64,000 nt of DNA, from contig NC_092621.1 in the NCBI RefSeq assembly GCF_047663525.1, positions 82,122,501-82,186,500 of the forward strand, written 5' to 3'. A program made the position numbers and the translations under genes. Positions 33,364 to 44,800 of the stretch are shown in pieces. Below the pieces are notes generated by a model that was not told the DNA's origin, made no database searches, and saw nothing but the letters and a program-made list of their open reading frames with translations. Origin of the DNA: Anas platyrhynchos. Taxonomy: Eukaryota > Chordata > Aves > Anseriformes > Anatidae. Within the stretch, counting starts at the first letter, position 1. Every line of letters starts with the position of its first letter.

Positions 33364-34922
33364 CTATTGTTGCTAGGTGGTATATTGTTCAAGCCTTACA
33401 CTACTTGAAATATAAACCTGGAGGTAAGCTGGGTATCACTGACAGAGCCAATGCATTATCTCCGTTGGGTTTAAGTATACTCTCCAAAAACATACTGGAC
33501 AACCTTATTTTATTAGTACTATGCTGTGAAATGGGATCCTGGATCCCACATTTTTTTCTTTCGCCATTTTTTGCAGACATGCACCTTTTCAAGGTTCTCT
33601 GGAATGCCTACTGATGGAGCAATCTATATGCCATTGTATTGCCTCTGCACAGACAAAGAATGTATGCATTTTAATTGAACTGTGCCTAAGCATTTGCACT
33701 AGTCAGTTCTATGCTTTAGCTGTTAAGTCTTGAAAACAAGCGCAATTTTTGATAACCGCGGTAAAGCAAAAATAGGACCTTTATGGGAATAAGCTGCTCA
33801 TATTTAGCAGCTGACTTCTCTGAAGGAATTTATGTAACTTCTGAATTCAGGTGACTGAAAATAATTGACCACTAAGCACTTTAATATAAACTGACTTGAA
33901 AGGACTTCAGTAACACGGACTAACAAGGTAATGAGAGCATTTTGAACTAGCTGTTATGCTAGTCAGCAGAACTCTTACCTTTAGTATTTTGGTGAAAAGG
34001 GACAGTAATATTTAACCGTGTTACACTGCCTTTATGCATCAGTGTAGTTAATAATTAGGGTAATTTAATTTAGAAAGAATATATAGCAGAAATTAAGATT
34101 GAGAAGTATGAATCATAGTTTTCATCTTTGTCTTACAGATTGAAGTGACAAGAATTTCAGTCCTTTGCCTTGATTTCTCTGCCTGTTAAGGCAATACTAA
34201 CTTTTCTACCTCACAGAGCTGTTAAGTGAGATGGCAGATATCTACGTAAGTGCTAAAGCACATTTACTTGTGTTCCTACAAAAATGAGACAAGCTTTACA
34301 GACAGCAAAATCAATAAAAAGACAAAAATGTAGAAAAGGGAAGTGGTGAAGTATTTTGATGCATGAGGTTTTAATTGGGAAAACATGAGTGCTGAGAATA
34401 GCAAAGCTAGAATGCTTGGAAACACGTATCTTATTTTAGAGCCAACAGACGAAACGTAGATTTATTCCCGAGATTAGAAACCAGAGGAACACAACGACAG
34501 CATATTGTGTCCCTTTGTCTTTTGATGATACAAAATAGTATTTATCAGTGTTATTGATCAGGTTACTACATTCTGTTCTTGGTAAAACTTAGTGCTAATG
34601 ATTATCAGGGTTAACGAAACAACAGTTTTAAGACAAAAGCAATTCTTTCATGAGAAGTGCGCTTTGTGGAAATTTGGCATTCTGTCAAGCAGTGCTCTGC
34701 CTCACTGCTGACTGGAAAGTAGTACAGCATTATTCTGTGAATCATTCTGCACAGTAAGGTACAGCTTCAGGTGCAGCTTTCAAGTGTTCTGATAAGTTAC
34801 GTATCCATTCTAAAGGAAGTGAAACTAAAATGCAATGCACGTCACACCTCAGAGGTATACTTAATTGTGTTTTGAAGCCTGTACAAACAGTGTTTAATAA
34901 ACATTCTGCTATATTGCACAGA
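33364..34922 (+). other. POLR3G: POLR3G 3' UTR with poly(A) signal
   Basis: After the TAG the sequence is AT-rich and repeat-free, reaching AATAAA at 34896-34901 followed within 20 bases by 'tgcaca' and a T-rich stretch, a good poly(A) site. A perfect 17-bp palindrome GGATCC-T-GGATCC with flanks lies at 33532-33548. The end is inferred from the signal. Confidence 0.65.
34896..34901 (+). terminator. POLR3G: Likely POLR3G polyadenylation signal
   Basis: AATAAA on the plus strand, 1.5 kb after the stop codon, followed by a T-rich downstream element (34930-34955). Confidence 0.6.
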
Positions 34923-35810
34923 AAGTGCTTTTATTTTTTTCTATTTTTTTTTTTGACAACATACATGCGAGCAGTTGTTTCTTGACCAGTTGGGCCTGTT
35001 TCTTCGATGTGACATGCAACTCGTTCATTCAGCATCTTTAAAAGGTGAACCATGGTTACCTGTCCTACAGAGGGAACCACACAAGTCTCAGGATACATCT
35101 TCTAAGACCAATTTAACAATGGCAAGTAAGGCCAAAGCTGAGGAGCAACCAGAGTTCCAGGTTTCACCTCCAAAATGAAATGGTGATGTTCCAGAGGCAA
35201 AACACCAACATGTGAGAACTGCTACAGGTGTTTCTAACTGCTGAGAATTTATTGCAACACCATAATGCTGATAAAACCCAAGGTTGTCCACTGGGTCTCA
35301 GCAAACTTTGGATTTGGGTAGAATTGAATTCAAATTCTGTCTTAACAGCATAGCAGAAAAGTACTGGTATGTTGTACAAGAAGGCAGGCACTGCTTTTAG
35401 CTTTCAGTGTGCAGGAAGATTGCCAGCTAAGAGTTTTCCTAGGAACCACCTGTCTAGCCAAGGCCAGCAGTGCTCAGCTGCTTACCAGTGCTAAACCGTG
35501 GCCACAACGATGATTTTTCATGCCTTTTTTTTAATGCTCATTTCAGAGAACTAACAAGTTCTTGGAACTTTATGCAGAAGAGTTCCAAGTTACACAAGAC
35601 AGGCACAGGACAAACGTTTAAGTTACCAGTTATTGCTACGCCAGACGTGAATGCTGTAGGCAGTTTCTGCCAACAAACTTAACTTGTTGGCCAAAGAGTA
35701 ATTTAGATCACACAGAGAAACTAGCCAAAACAAATACGAGCAGTGGCCTCCTAGCACACATGCAAAATATAGAGAGTTAAGAATACACTGTATGCACCAC
35801 TTTCACTGCA
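34923..35810. other. Gap between convergent genes POLR3G and LYSMD3
   Basis: About 0.9 kb without a recognised exon or repeat. Confidence 0.5.
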
Positions 35811-38800
35811 GTCTAAAATAAAATCTTTATTTTATGCATATTACTTATGTTCTTCTAAAATTAGAGGAGCAGAAGTATTTTAAATAAAACTTGCATCCTC
35901 AGGATTATTTCACAAAGTTATAGTTTGAACCTTTATAAAACAGTTATACAAAGATTATTTCTGACAACATATTCCAAAATATAGCAGATTTAAAGCATTT
36001 AAAATTTCATATGATCCAACAGTGCAATATGCACTTATATTTAAAACCAACTTCCAGACCAACAATGTGCTGTAATACAATTTACCCTTCAGTTTGTTTT
36101 CATTTTTTTTAAAGTCAATTTCTAAAAGACTAGTTTTACAATTACTTTACTGTATCAGATTTTAGTTCCATACAGAGCAGTTACCCATTTTATTCAGAAC
36201 TAACAGACAGGGACACATTGCCAGTCACATCGTACTTTGGAAAAAGCAGTACAAATCCCCAAATCCCCACATCCTGCAAATAGAAAAGCCAGCTGCTGCT
36301 TGTAGGTTCCTACTGCCTGAAGTCCCATGATCTTGGAAAAAGACTTAACTGTGTTTTCTCATAATTTAATGTTCTACTTTAAAAATATGCTATGTGACAT
36401 ATGCTACATAACAGTAAAAACATGCCAGGCTCTTGGTCAGAGCATAGTATTTTTCAGCAAAACTTTCTTTTTTTTTTTTTTTCCTAATTAATGCTTACTA
36501 TCACACTTTTAGCAACTGAGTGACAAAGCCACAGGCCTTAAAACACCATAAAAGCCCAAAGAAGCCTGAGACACTAGAGAAGCATTCAGCGCTAACACCA
36601 CCAACAAAAGCATTTCTTCTCTTAAATATAAACAGCAAAGACCTTTCTGACCAACTCAAACCACAACTGAAGTTAAGTTCACTTCAGATGTGATGGCAAT
36701 TTAGTACTGGCCTGTTAAGGTATGGGTAGTTACTTAGGCTTGTGTTGCATATCACACTTGTTAATCTGTTGTTATTCAACAATTTCCTAAGAAATGAAAG
36801 GATAAAGTTCCATAAACAGAGAGAGATTGATGGAGGAAGAGACGAACCAACAAATAACCTAACAGCAAAAAAACTGACTCATTATGCACCAGGTCCCAGG
36901 CTTGGCAGGACACTGTCTTAATGGGCCAAAGTTCTGTTGTATGGACAAGAGCAGATCACCTCTTCCTAAAGTTGGCTTGCTTTTAAGCTTCTAGCCATAG
37001 AAGCAACATCACGCTAGCCACCTTATATCACTTTGCAACTCATCCTTTCGCATAGCCTTACCCAGAACTGGTGCTTGAATGTTCATGTTTGCATTATTAC
37101 CATATCGTTTTCACAGAAATAAAATTCAAAAAGAGCTCTGAAAACAAGCGGCATGCGAAGCACGAAGTTCACACTCATTTAGAGCGCCTCTTCTCCTGTG
37201 GAAACTGAGCAGCCATACTGTCTCCAGAGATACTACTCTGATCGAAGGTTTCCACAGCCACTTAGTCAAGAGCTCACAGGTCCAACTGTATGCTTCCCTT
37301 CAGGCTTTTGGATATGTCAATCTGCACTGAAAGTAAACCAATTCATGCAGATACCCTTAGCAAGCAAGTGAATAATATCTGCCCCATACTGGCAAAAGCC
37401 TTTACTTTGAAAATTCAAGTTGATAAAGCACTTTGGAATACTTCCTGTAGTCAAAAAAAATAGATGCTTTATCATATTTTTTTTTCCACACTGCATATAC
37501 TTGGTCAAGACACTCAAAGGAGAGTTTCTAATAGTGTTTAAATTGAAAAGATAATTGTATTTTTCATTTCTAAGCCTTGTGAAAGTCAGATAACTTCAGC
37601 TTTGGTAACAAATATTACTTCAAACAGCACAATAGAAACCTTATTCCGCAAGGCAAATATAACAAAAGATTATAGGCAACATCTCAGTTTTTATTTTATA
37701 ATATTCAGAGTACACAAGTACCTCTTTACTTCTTTCTGTAGGAAAAGTCTTTTTTTTTTTTTTTAATTTTTCTCCTGTAGTATTTTCAGGTAGGGAAGAA
37801 AAGAAGGGGAAAAACAAGTTTGTCCATGAAATCAAGTGAAACAGTCAAGAACAGAGTGGCTGAAGAGTATCAGTGAAAGAAGTTTGAAGCTATGGCTGGT
37901 CTGCTTCTTCCTAGCAGCCTCTGAACCTCACGTGAGGTTTTGCAAGCGATTTCAGGAAAAAGTTGGTGTCCAAGGTTCTTGTCCTTAAGGTTTTAAGGAC
38001 CATTAACATATTCAAAACCCCAAACAGTTCAGCAGCCGCTGCCTGAAGAAGCAGCTGCTCTTGATCTGCGATGTGCTGGAGGAAGACAAAGCCATAACCA
38101 TAAAATAAAGACTAATGAAGCAGTCAGAGCAAGGTGCCACGCATCTTCACTTGTTTCTTCGCACATGCAGCTGAGCAGAAGAGAACAGTAGTCCAGCCAA
38201 GTCAGCTTTCAGTAGAAGGATGTGAAGTTTCAAACAAAAGACTTTCTCCACTGGACTGTGTTGAAGGACAGCATGACATACACAGGAACCAAGTTATCCT
38301 CCTACCTATACTGAAGAGTACTACAGAATGGGTCGACCACAGGCACAAAATTTGAAGCCTCCAGCTTAAGTATTAGCTACGGCCTCTTTCATAGACATCT
38401 AAGAAAAAGAGGGCTTTATAGTGGCAGTTAATTATGGAATGACTGAGTTTTAAAAATTCTGTAAGAAAAATAAAATTATAAGAATGTAGTCCTATCTGGT
38501 AACTGTAAACTTGATATTAAAATGTCAAATGTACTATGCACTCTATAAATACTTCAAGATATTTAAAAGATAGATATCCCCAAATGCCCATCTTCGGGCT
38601 GCAAAATGTACAGTGAGATTCTTTATGTGTTAGCTCAAACTACCTTTTTCACCTCATCATTAATTAGAAAAAACACGCCTATCAAAATAGAAAAAAAGTG
38701 CAAAGCTTCAGAGACAATTTCCTATCTTAATTTATATCCCAATCTTGCATCGAAATCTCCTGCCTGAAGCACATTATGGGCTTACATGATCCACAGAAAT

Positions 38801-38910
38801 ATCCTTGTGCTGGAACACTGCCCATAAAGGTAAATCATTAAGCATTTCTTCTGTATTTCATCCGTATTACAGATGCATTTTGCATTCTGTGGTTTCCTCT
38901 TCATCTAACG
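35811..38910 (-). other. LYSMD3: LYSMD3 3' UTR (inferred)
   Basis: AT-rich, repeat-free sequence from the LYSMD3 stop to the inferred poly(A) site. Several ATTTA-type words suggest ordinary UTR content. No other gene is recognised. The extent is inferred from the poly(A) signal. Confidence 0.5.
35826..35831 (-). terminator. LYSMD3: Likely LYSMD3 polyadenylation signal
   Basis: Minus-strand AATAAA, followed downstream by a GT-rich stretch (GTGAAAGTGGTG). It lies 3.1 kb past the LYSMD3 stop and is tail to tail with the POLR3G signal 0.9 kb away. Confidence 0.55.
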
Positions 38911-39564
38911 CTATGTTATGTGTCTATGAATGACAGTTGCCTGGGGTTTTCGGTTGTAAGGCTGAAGGTCTCCTTGATTATCAACATTTATAATATTCGC
39001 TGGATTCATTCCATTTTCTATTTGTTTCTGATGCGAAGCTGCTGTGACAAAGGAATGGGCAGATTCCATTGTAGAATGGTGACTGACATCTGCTTTCACT
39101 AAAACTTCGTAATATAGGAGGTAAAAAACTGGAGTTATTATGCCAATGATCAACATAATTACTACAGCTGTCCACCACCCTATGCCCCAATCTGCTCCGT
39201 AATAAGGATCCTTGGATTTTTTAGTTTTACCATCAGTTTCAAAACAGACCTGCTGGGCTGCTAAGGCAGAAACAACTTCATTAAGGTTCTCTCTCTTCGT
39301 ATCGTTGCACTTCACGATCTCTTCTATATCTCGATCCACCTCTTTTAGGAAGTTGCCAGCAGTCTCGTTAGCAGAGAATTTGTCAGAAGGTGAGGCTTCC
39401 TGCACTTCTGGGGAACAGTGAGCCGGCCGAAGGACTGGCCTTCCTTTTGGAGAGGCATGTGTCTCGGTCAGTACACTGAACTTTTTCACTGGGATTTTGA
39501 TAGACCTCAGGGCAAAAAAATCTTGATCGTTGATAAGATTGTTAACTCTCTTGATATCTGCAAC
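38911..39564 (-). CDS. LYSMD3: LYSMD3 coding exon 2 with stop
   Basis: Acceptor TTTTTAG before 39564. Begins [20 protein letters not shown], carries the transmembrane segment and ends IHRHIT. Confidence 0.95.
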   Translation of the reverse strand, partial: VADIKRVNNLINDQDFFALRSIKIPVKKFSVLTETHASPKGRPVLRPAHCSPEVQEASPSDKFSANETAGNFLKEVDRDIEEIVKCNDTKRENLNEVVSALAAQQVCFETDGKTKKSKDPYYGADWGIGWWTAVVIMLIIGIITPVFYLLYYEVLVKADVSHHSTMESAHSFVTAASHQKQIENGMNPANIINVDNQGDLQPYNRKPQATVIHRHIT

Positions 39565-41003
39565 CTAAAAATAAACACGACAGTTTAAGTAAGTTTAAAA
39601 GATCCATGGACCTGAAATGGTTAAAAGTTCTAAATTCTTGAGAAACCAAATTCTCCACTTATGAAAGAAAGGGATAACTGATACCTGGTCGAACAGGCTG
39701 AAGTGAGAAGAGGTTAAAAAGCAAACCTGAACAATGATAACCAAAAAGGTATTACAAGGTAACAACCCTCATGCTTCAGATGATGACTGAAAGTCACTTA
39801 AAGTGTATTAACCCATCATTGGAAACTGTCAAATGAATGGGACTTAGGCTCTGAGTTCCTAATTAAATTCAAAACTTCTGAGTAAAGATTACAAATGACA
39901 AGCTTCCAATTCATCTAGCCACAGCTCTGTTTTGGATGTGATTCCTGCTTTTGAGTCCTAAGGTAGAAAGCAAACATAACTTAACACACTATAATCTTCC
40001 CTCATTTATAAATATTTATAAATAAAATTGCCTCATTCAATCAATTCCCTCGAAGTCAGCTCTCCCCTTTGCCTATTCTACCTCAAAACAAATTTGGTTT
40101 TGCTCTTAAAAGAGGTTCAGATCTTCACCCTCATGGGAAACAACTCTGCAAGGGTTTAACACTGCTTGGAGAATGAGCAGCTCCGTTTTGGCACAGTAAC
40201 TCCCCGCATGTGGAAGGCACTGCCACAAACCTCACCATAATTGGGAGCTGGTACTTTTTAGCTACAGCTGGGACGAATACGGAAATTGTGGCTGTTAAAG
40301 GTACCAGAGCTCATCTCCTTCCTATCCTCACTGGGATGACATCCTATATCAGAAGACACTGAAGTAGGTATGAGTAAGGCCTGGAGGCCGTTTTCCCTAT
40401 AACTTAAAACACAGATTTGGGCAGAAGTTAGGACCATCAATGCCTACTGCCTCTGCTAACCCTGTAATTCCAAAGTGTGTTTTTGAACTAGACCACACTG
40501 AGCAAGAGTACGATAAAAGGCTGCAAAACACAGCATTTATGCCAGCGATCAGTGCAAATTGTGCTTTCTGCCTGAAGCCCCAAACCTCTCTCCCATTACC
40601 CCTGGTGCTGCAGGAGACGTGGCGCTTGGGGACAGGGTCCGTGGGTGCTGGCTGTGTTAGGACCGGGTGGTTTTGAACTATTCCTCCAGCCCGAGCCCCC
40701 CAGGCACTCACTCACCGAGCAGCAGAACTGCAGCGCGATGGCGTTCAGCGTGTCCCCCTCCTGGATGTCCCTGGCCAGCAGCACGATGTCGTCGGGCCGG
40801 TCCCTCGAGGCGCTCCGCCGCACCTTCTCCCGGCCCCGCGGCCGCAGCTCGAAGGCCTCGGCCTCCTCCTCCGGCCCCTCGCCCTCCGCCGCCACCGGGT
40901 GCGGGTAGGGGTAGGGATAGGGATAGGGGTAGGGGTGATGGTGGTGGTGGCCGCCGCCGGGGGGCTGCGGCACGGCCGGGGGCTGCGGGGCTCTGCCGGC
41001 CAT
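38911..41003 (-). CDS. LYSMD3: LysM and putative peptidoglycan-binding domain-containing protein 3
   Basis: Two coding exons, 40716-41003 and 38911-39564, join in phase 0 (CCS|VADIK) into 313 aa plus stop; human is 306. Residues 1-50 are a Pro/Gly/His-rich leader with five histidines (19-23) and five PY dipeptides (24-33). A single LysM domain spans about residues 72-122 ([20 protein letters not shown] ... ALRSIKIPV). A cytosolic linker with [15 protein letters not shown] follows, then [14 protein letters not shown] and one membrane span at about 226-248, then a short lumenal/extracellular tail. Human LYSMD3 is a Golgi/plasma-membrane protein reported to bind chitin. The start is fixed by MAGR in the CpG island. 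The His/PY insert is the odd feature, being absent from the human sequence as I know it. Confidence 0.95.
39565..40715 (-). other. LYSMD3: LYSMD3 intron
   Basis: 1.15 kb of AT-rich intron. No exon, RNA gene or transposon recognised. Confidence 0.85.
40716..41003 (-). CDS. LYSMD3: LYSMD3 coding exon 1
   Basis: ATG at 41003-41001, donor TCG|GTGAGT at 40715. 96 codons including the His5/(PY)5 leader and the first half of the LysM domain. Confidence 0.94.
40896..40949 (-). repeat. LYSMD3: In-frame coding repeat in LYSMD3 (His5, then PY hexamers)
   Basis: On the plus strand it reads as GGGTAG/GGATAG hexamers followed by GTGGTG triplets; on the minus strand it encodes [10 protein letters not shown] after HHHHH. 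Hexamer length changes would stay in frame. Confidence 0.9.
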
Positions 41004-41224
41004 GCCCGCCGCTCCGCACCCACCGCCCCGCGGGGACAGGGCCGGCCCCGCCGCCTCGCACCGCCCCGGAAAGGGCCGGCCGCCATCCGGCGTTGTGGGG
41101 CAGGGAGCCGGCCTCCATCTTACAGCCCTGGGGGCTGGCCCCACAGATAGACGGGCACACGGACACACGGACACACGGACACGCGGGCAGAGGCGCCGCG
41201 CGCGGCCCTGAGGGAAAGGGGACG

Positions 41225-41862
41225 AGAGGTTGTAGGGGTGACAGGTCCCAGGGGTAGCAACAGGGTCCTGGGGATAACGAGACTCCAGAGAGAAGAACAG
41301 GGACCCAGGGGTGACAGGATCCCAGGGGTGACAGGATCCTAGCGGTAACAACAGGATCGTAGTGATAACAGCAGGATCCTACAGATAACAGGAGCCTAGG
41401 GAGAGCAACAAGATCCTAGGGGTGACAAGATCCCAGGGATGTCGGGGTCCTGGCAGTAACAACAGGATCATCCTGATAACAGCAGGATCCTGCAGATAAC
41501 AGTACCCTAGGGATAGCAATGGGATCCTAGGGATGACAGGATCCTAGCAGTAACAACAGGATCCTCCTGATAAGCCTAGAGATAGCAAGGGGATCCTATG
41601 GATAACGGGGTCCTGTGGTAACAACAGGATCCTAGGGATAACAACAAGGTTCTGGGGATAATAACAAGCTCCTAGGAATAGCTGCATCCCAGGGATATCA
41701 GGATCGTAAGGGTGACAAGATCCTGTGGATAACCACAGGATCCTAGAAATAACAGGATCGTAGGGGTAGCAGGATCCCGGGGATGACAAGATCCTACAGT
41801 AACAACAGGATCCTAGGTATAACATGGTCCTATAGATGGCAACAGGATCCTAGGAAAACAGC
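41225..41862. repeat. Minisatellite, 17/20-bp units (GGATCCTAGGGRTRACA[ACA])
   Basis: About 34 diverged units in direct tandem. The short unit is GGATCCTAGGGGTGACA-like and the long unit carries one extra ACA (GGATCCTAGSGGTAACAACA). About a dozen units keep an exact GGATCC. It lies directly upstream of the LYSMD3 CpG island. Open frames through it are repeat artefacts. Confidence 0.92.
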
Positions 41863-41869
41863 AGCACGC

Positions 41870-44800
41870 TGGGGCTCTGCCCAGCAGGCTGGGCTCTGTG
41901 AGCCGTTTTGTGGAGGATGCAGATCGGAGGCTGCCTGCGTTTGTGGCAGAAAGACAGCTCTTTCTGAGAGCCCTTTTTGGCTGTAGCAATTCGCCCCTTG
42001 TCTGCAGGGACTGTTGACGTGTCAGTCCTGCCTTGGATCTTAGAGTATTGTTGCTTATTCAGCTGTCTTCTGCTTTTTATCTCTCCTCACCCTTCCCTCC
42101 TCAGGACATGTACTGCAGGGATGCAGGTGTTCAGCCTGTGCAATATATATATATACACACACATCTCTATATATGTTTCTGTAAATTCCTCTCAGAAGAA
42201 ACAGACCATAAGTTAAACATTCTAGATGCTGTGCCTTCCCTAACAATCATGCTAGTTTTTTGGTGTTACAGGACAGACCTGCCAGCAGCTGTTGCAGTTG
42301 GAGGACTTCCTGGTCTGAGTAGGAAGTTCAGTCTAGCAGAAGTTTCTTCAGACAAAGCCTTAGGAAGGTGTGCTTGGTTACAGCAGGAGCAAGTACAGTA
42401 TTTCATACAAACGCTGGCAGCTCTAAGGTTAGGCTGGGTGTGTCGAACAATTGACTGCATTATTGCTGAAGGGAAATGTGGTTGTGAATCAAGTTCCTAA
42501 ACAGATTAAGCTTAAAACAAAACAAAACAAAACACAGTAATTTTAAATAACTTTTTTTTTCTTTTTTCACCTTGTTTTTTTTTTGTTTGTTTGTTTGTTT
42601 GTTTTTTAGCTTTGTTATTAACTACAGTGGTTAGAAGTGTGCTTGGTATTAAAAAATGCAGAACTCTTCTACAACTGTAGTTTTGAAAACTAAATATTGT
42701 GAGTGTTGACATGTAAACACAAGAGCTAACAATTATTTAGTTCCATGGAGCATCATACACATCGCACTCACAGAACTTGGAGAAGATTCAAGCCGTATTT
42801 TCAGGCATTGTAAAATAAGATGCCAAGGTATAATGTGTTTTTGCTTCTCAGTTTATTTTAAAAAGTCAATATATGTTTTAATATCTACCTTAAAATACTG
42901 ATTCATTTTTGATGAGGAAAGGATTGGATTAAATGATTTAAAGTATTTCTAAAGTGTCTAGGTACTCTCTAGACAAATGGCATCAACAAAGAAAGCCAAA
43001 CATCTCCATATTGATATTTTGTCAGGAGTAGAGAAGTTCTATGTTTTACTTAAGAAACTTGCCTGAAAGAACATAAATATTCTCAGGTGCAGACACAGGT
43101 GGTGAGCATACATGAAGAGCAGGCCAGGTTGGGCATCCCTGGTTGCTGCATTTTGTGAAGAAGCATGCAGCAGTGCCAACCTGCTAACTCTCAAACAGGA
43201 AACTATTTCCAGCAGCAAATTGGGCTGATTCGTGGACTTCATTGTTCTGTGTTTATTGAATTGTTGCTGTTGATGCCACCTGTGATTAGAATTGCCTGAA
43301 ACCAAAGTTTCTTATGTATCAGCAGAATATTTCTAAATAGTTCAGGAGACTAACTAGGGATATTTTCTTTGCTACAAGGTATTTTGTGGTGTCTTCCCAA
43401 TCAGAGCCTGCTCAGAAGCAAGCCTTCTGTTTTTATCCTGGGTCAGACGCACAGCTCATGCTAATTAACGTAGCTGCACTGAAGGCCTTATGCACAGCCC
43501 TACATAGAAGCTTCTGCACGTCAAGGACGAGCTTGGATTGTCAGATTACATGACAAATGCTGGTAGTGGTCCCAGGATGATTTTATGTATTTCTGAGGTT
43601 GGTGGATTGGATTTCCCACCAAAACCCATGCTGTATTTCCAGCAAGAGCAGTGTGCCTTGTTGAAGGTAACGTGATTGAATTAAATTCCCATAAGCCCTA
43701 AGCTTTCCCCTGGGATCCCAAGTTGCTAAAGAGTAATTATAACAAAGTGAATGAGAGTTCGTCCATTGAGAGGTGTCGTGCCACATCTGGCAAAGAATAC
43801 CTACAGCACCGACCCGTTCTGCTCTGTTTTTTAAAGGAAGCTTTCAGTAGTAGGAATGAAGTGACTGTAGCTGTCTGTAGCTGGGAAACTGATGACTCAG
43901 CCCCTATTCATGCTGTTGAAAGACTGTTTTATGAGGCTCGTCCGAGCTGTGGGTGGACCTGGAGAGGAGTGTGAAGGCAGACTTCATACTCACTGATGCC
44001 TACAGCAGTGTCTGATGATTGTCCCTTCCTACGCCGGTACTGGCATGTCCTTGTGGAGGTTTTCTTTAATCTTTGGGTGGTGGGGCTACGAAAAAGGTCA
44101 GCGCGGGGAATTTCACCGTTTCTTTTATCTAAGGAGGTGTACCATCAGGTCAAAAAAGAACTGCTGAAGCAGCACTCTGCCTCAGAGGGGGAAAGAAAGT
44201 CCTGGAGTTTGCTTTGACCCTGGTACACCCCTGTGTGTAACCATTTGTAACTGGTGACATTTTCCCATCAATAACAAAAGGGTATATTCCAAACTTGATG
44301 AACAAGACTGTAGCTGCATAGCTCCCATGAATGCTAATGGGAACAGGGCCTTTCTCCGTCCCCATGTAAGTTGCTTTGCATATCCTAATAGCGCATTCTC
44401 AATGAGCGGCGGGGTCAGTGTTAATCACTCCGTGGCATTCCAGGAGCAGCCACAGGGATCTCTACCACACCCCCGTTGGTCATGCTGCACCCAGCGCGTC
44501 TCAATCACAGTGAGGCACTTAGGTGTACACGTAGGAATATTGAAAATATTTTAAGGAAATAATAAAAGGGAGCTACACAGAACATGCTGGAGGGCTCATG
44601 TGGCTTCTAAGTGACATTTAAAAAAAATAATCTTCCTGGAGATGACATTCATGTAATGTCCCACCACTGTTTTTGTAAGTCTTTATATGTAACTTTCTGT
44701 GGTTCAAGGCCATAGGGCTGGATTTACCTTCAGAGAACTAGCACCAAGTATCTAAGCGCGTGTTTTAATTACTTGAATGAAATTATAAGCTATGAATCAT

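Larger units (their letters stand above)
40690..41215 (-). promoter_or_regulatory. LYSMD3: LYSMD3 CpG-island promoter
   Basis: Dense CpG from coding exon 1 to about 41215. YY1-like CGCCATCC (41081) and AGATGGAGGC (minus strand, 41111-41120) lie just upstream of the start codon. An ACACGG hexamer run (about 41156-41186) closes the island. Confidence 0.7.

Noticed and set aside
40896-40949. Interstitial telomeric repeat
   Set aside because: Units are GGGTAG/GGATAG rather than TTAGGG, and they lie in a coding frame of LYSMD3.
41544-41825. Open frame through the minisatellite reading SCYPYDPVI-like repeats
   Set aside because: Periodic peptide produced by the 17/20-bp DNA repeat; no start context or homologue.
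41225-41862. Resemblance of TAGGGATAACA words to the I-SceI homing endonuclease site
   Set aside because: No full 18-bp site is present. The similarity comes from the repeat unit, and such an enzyme has no role here.
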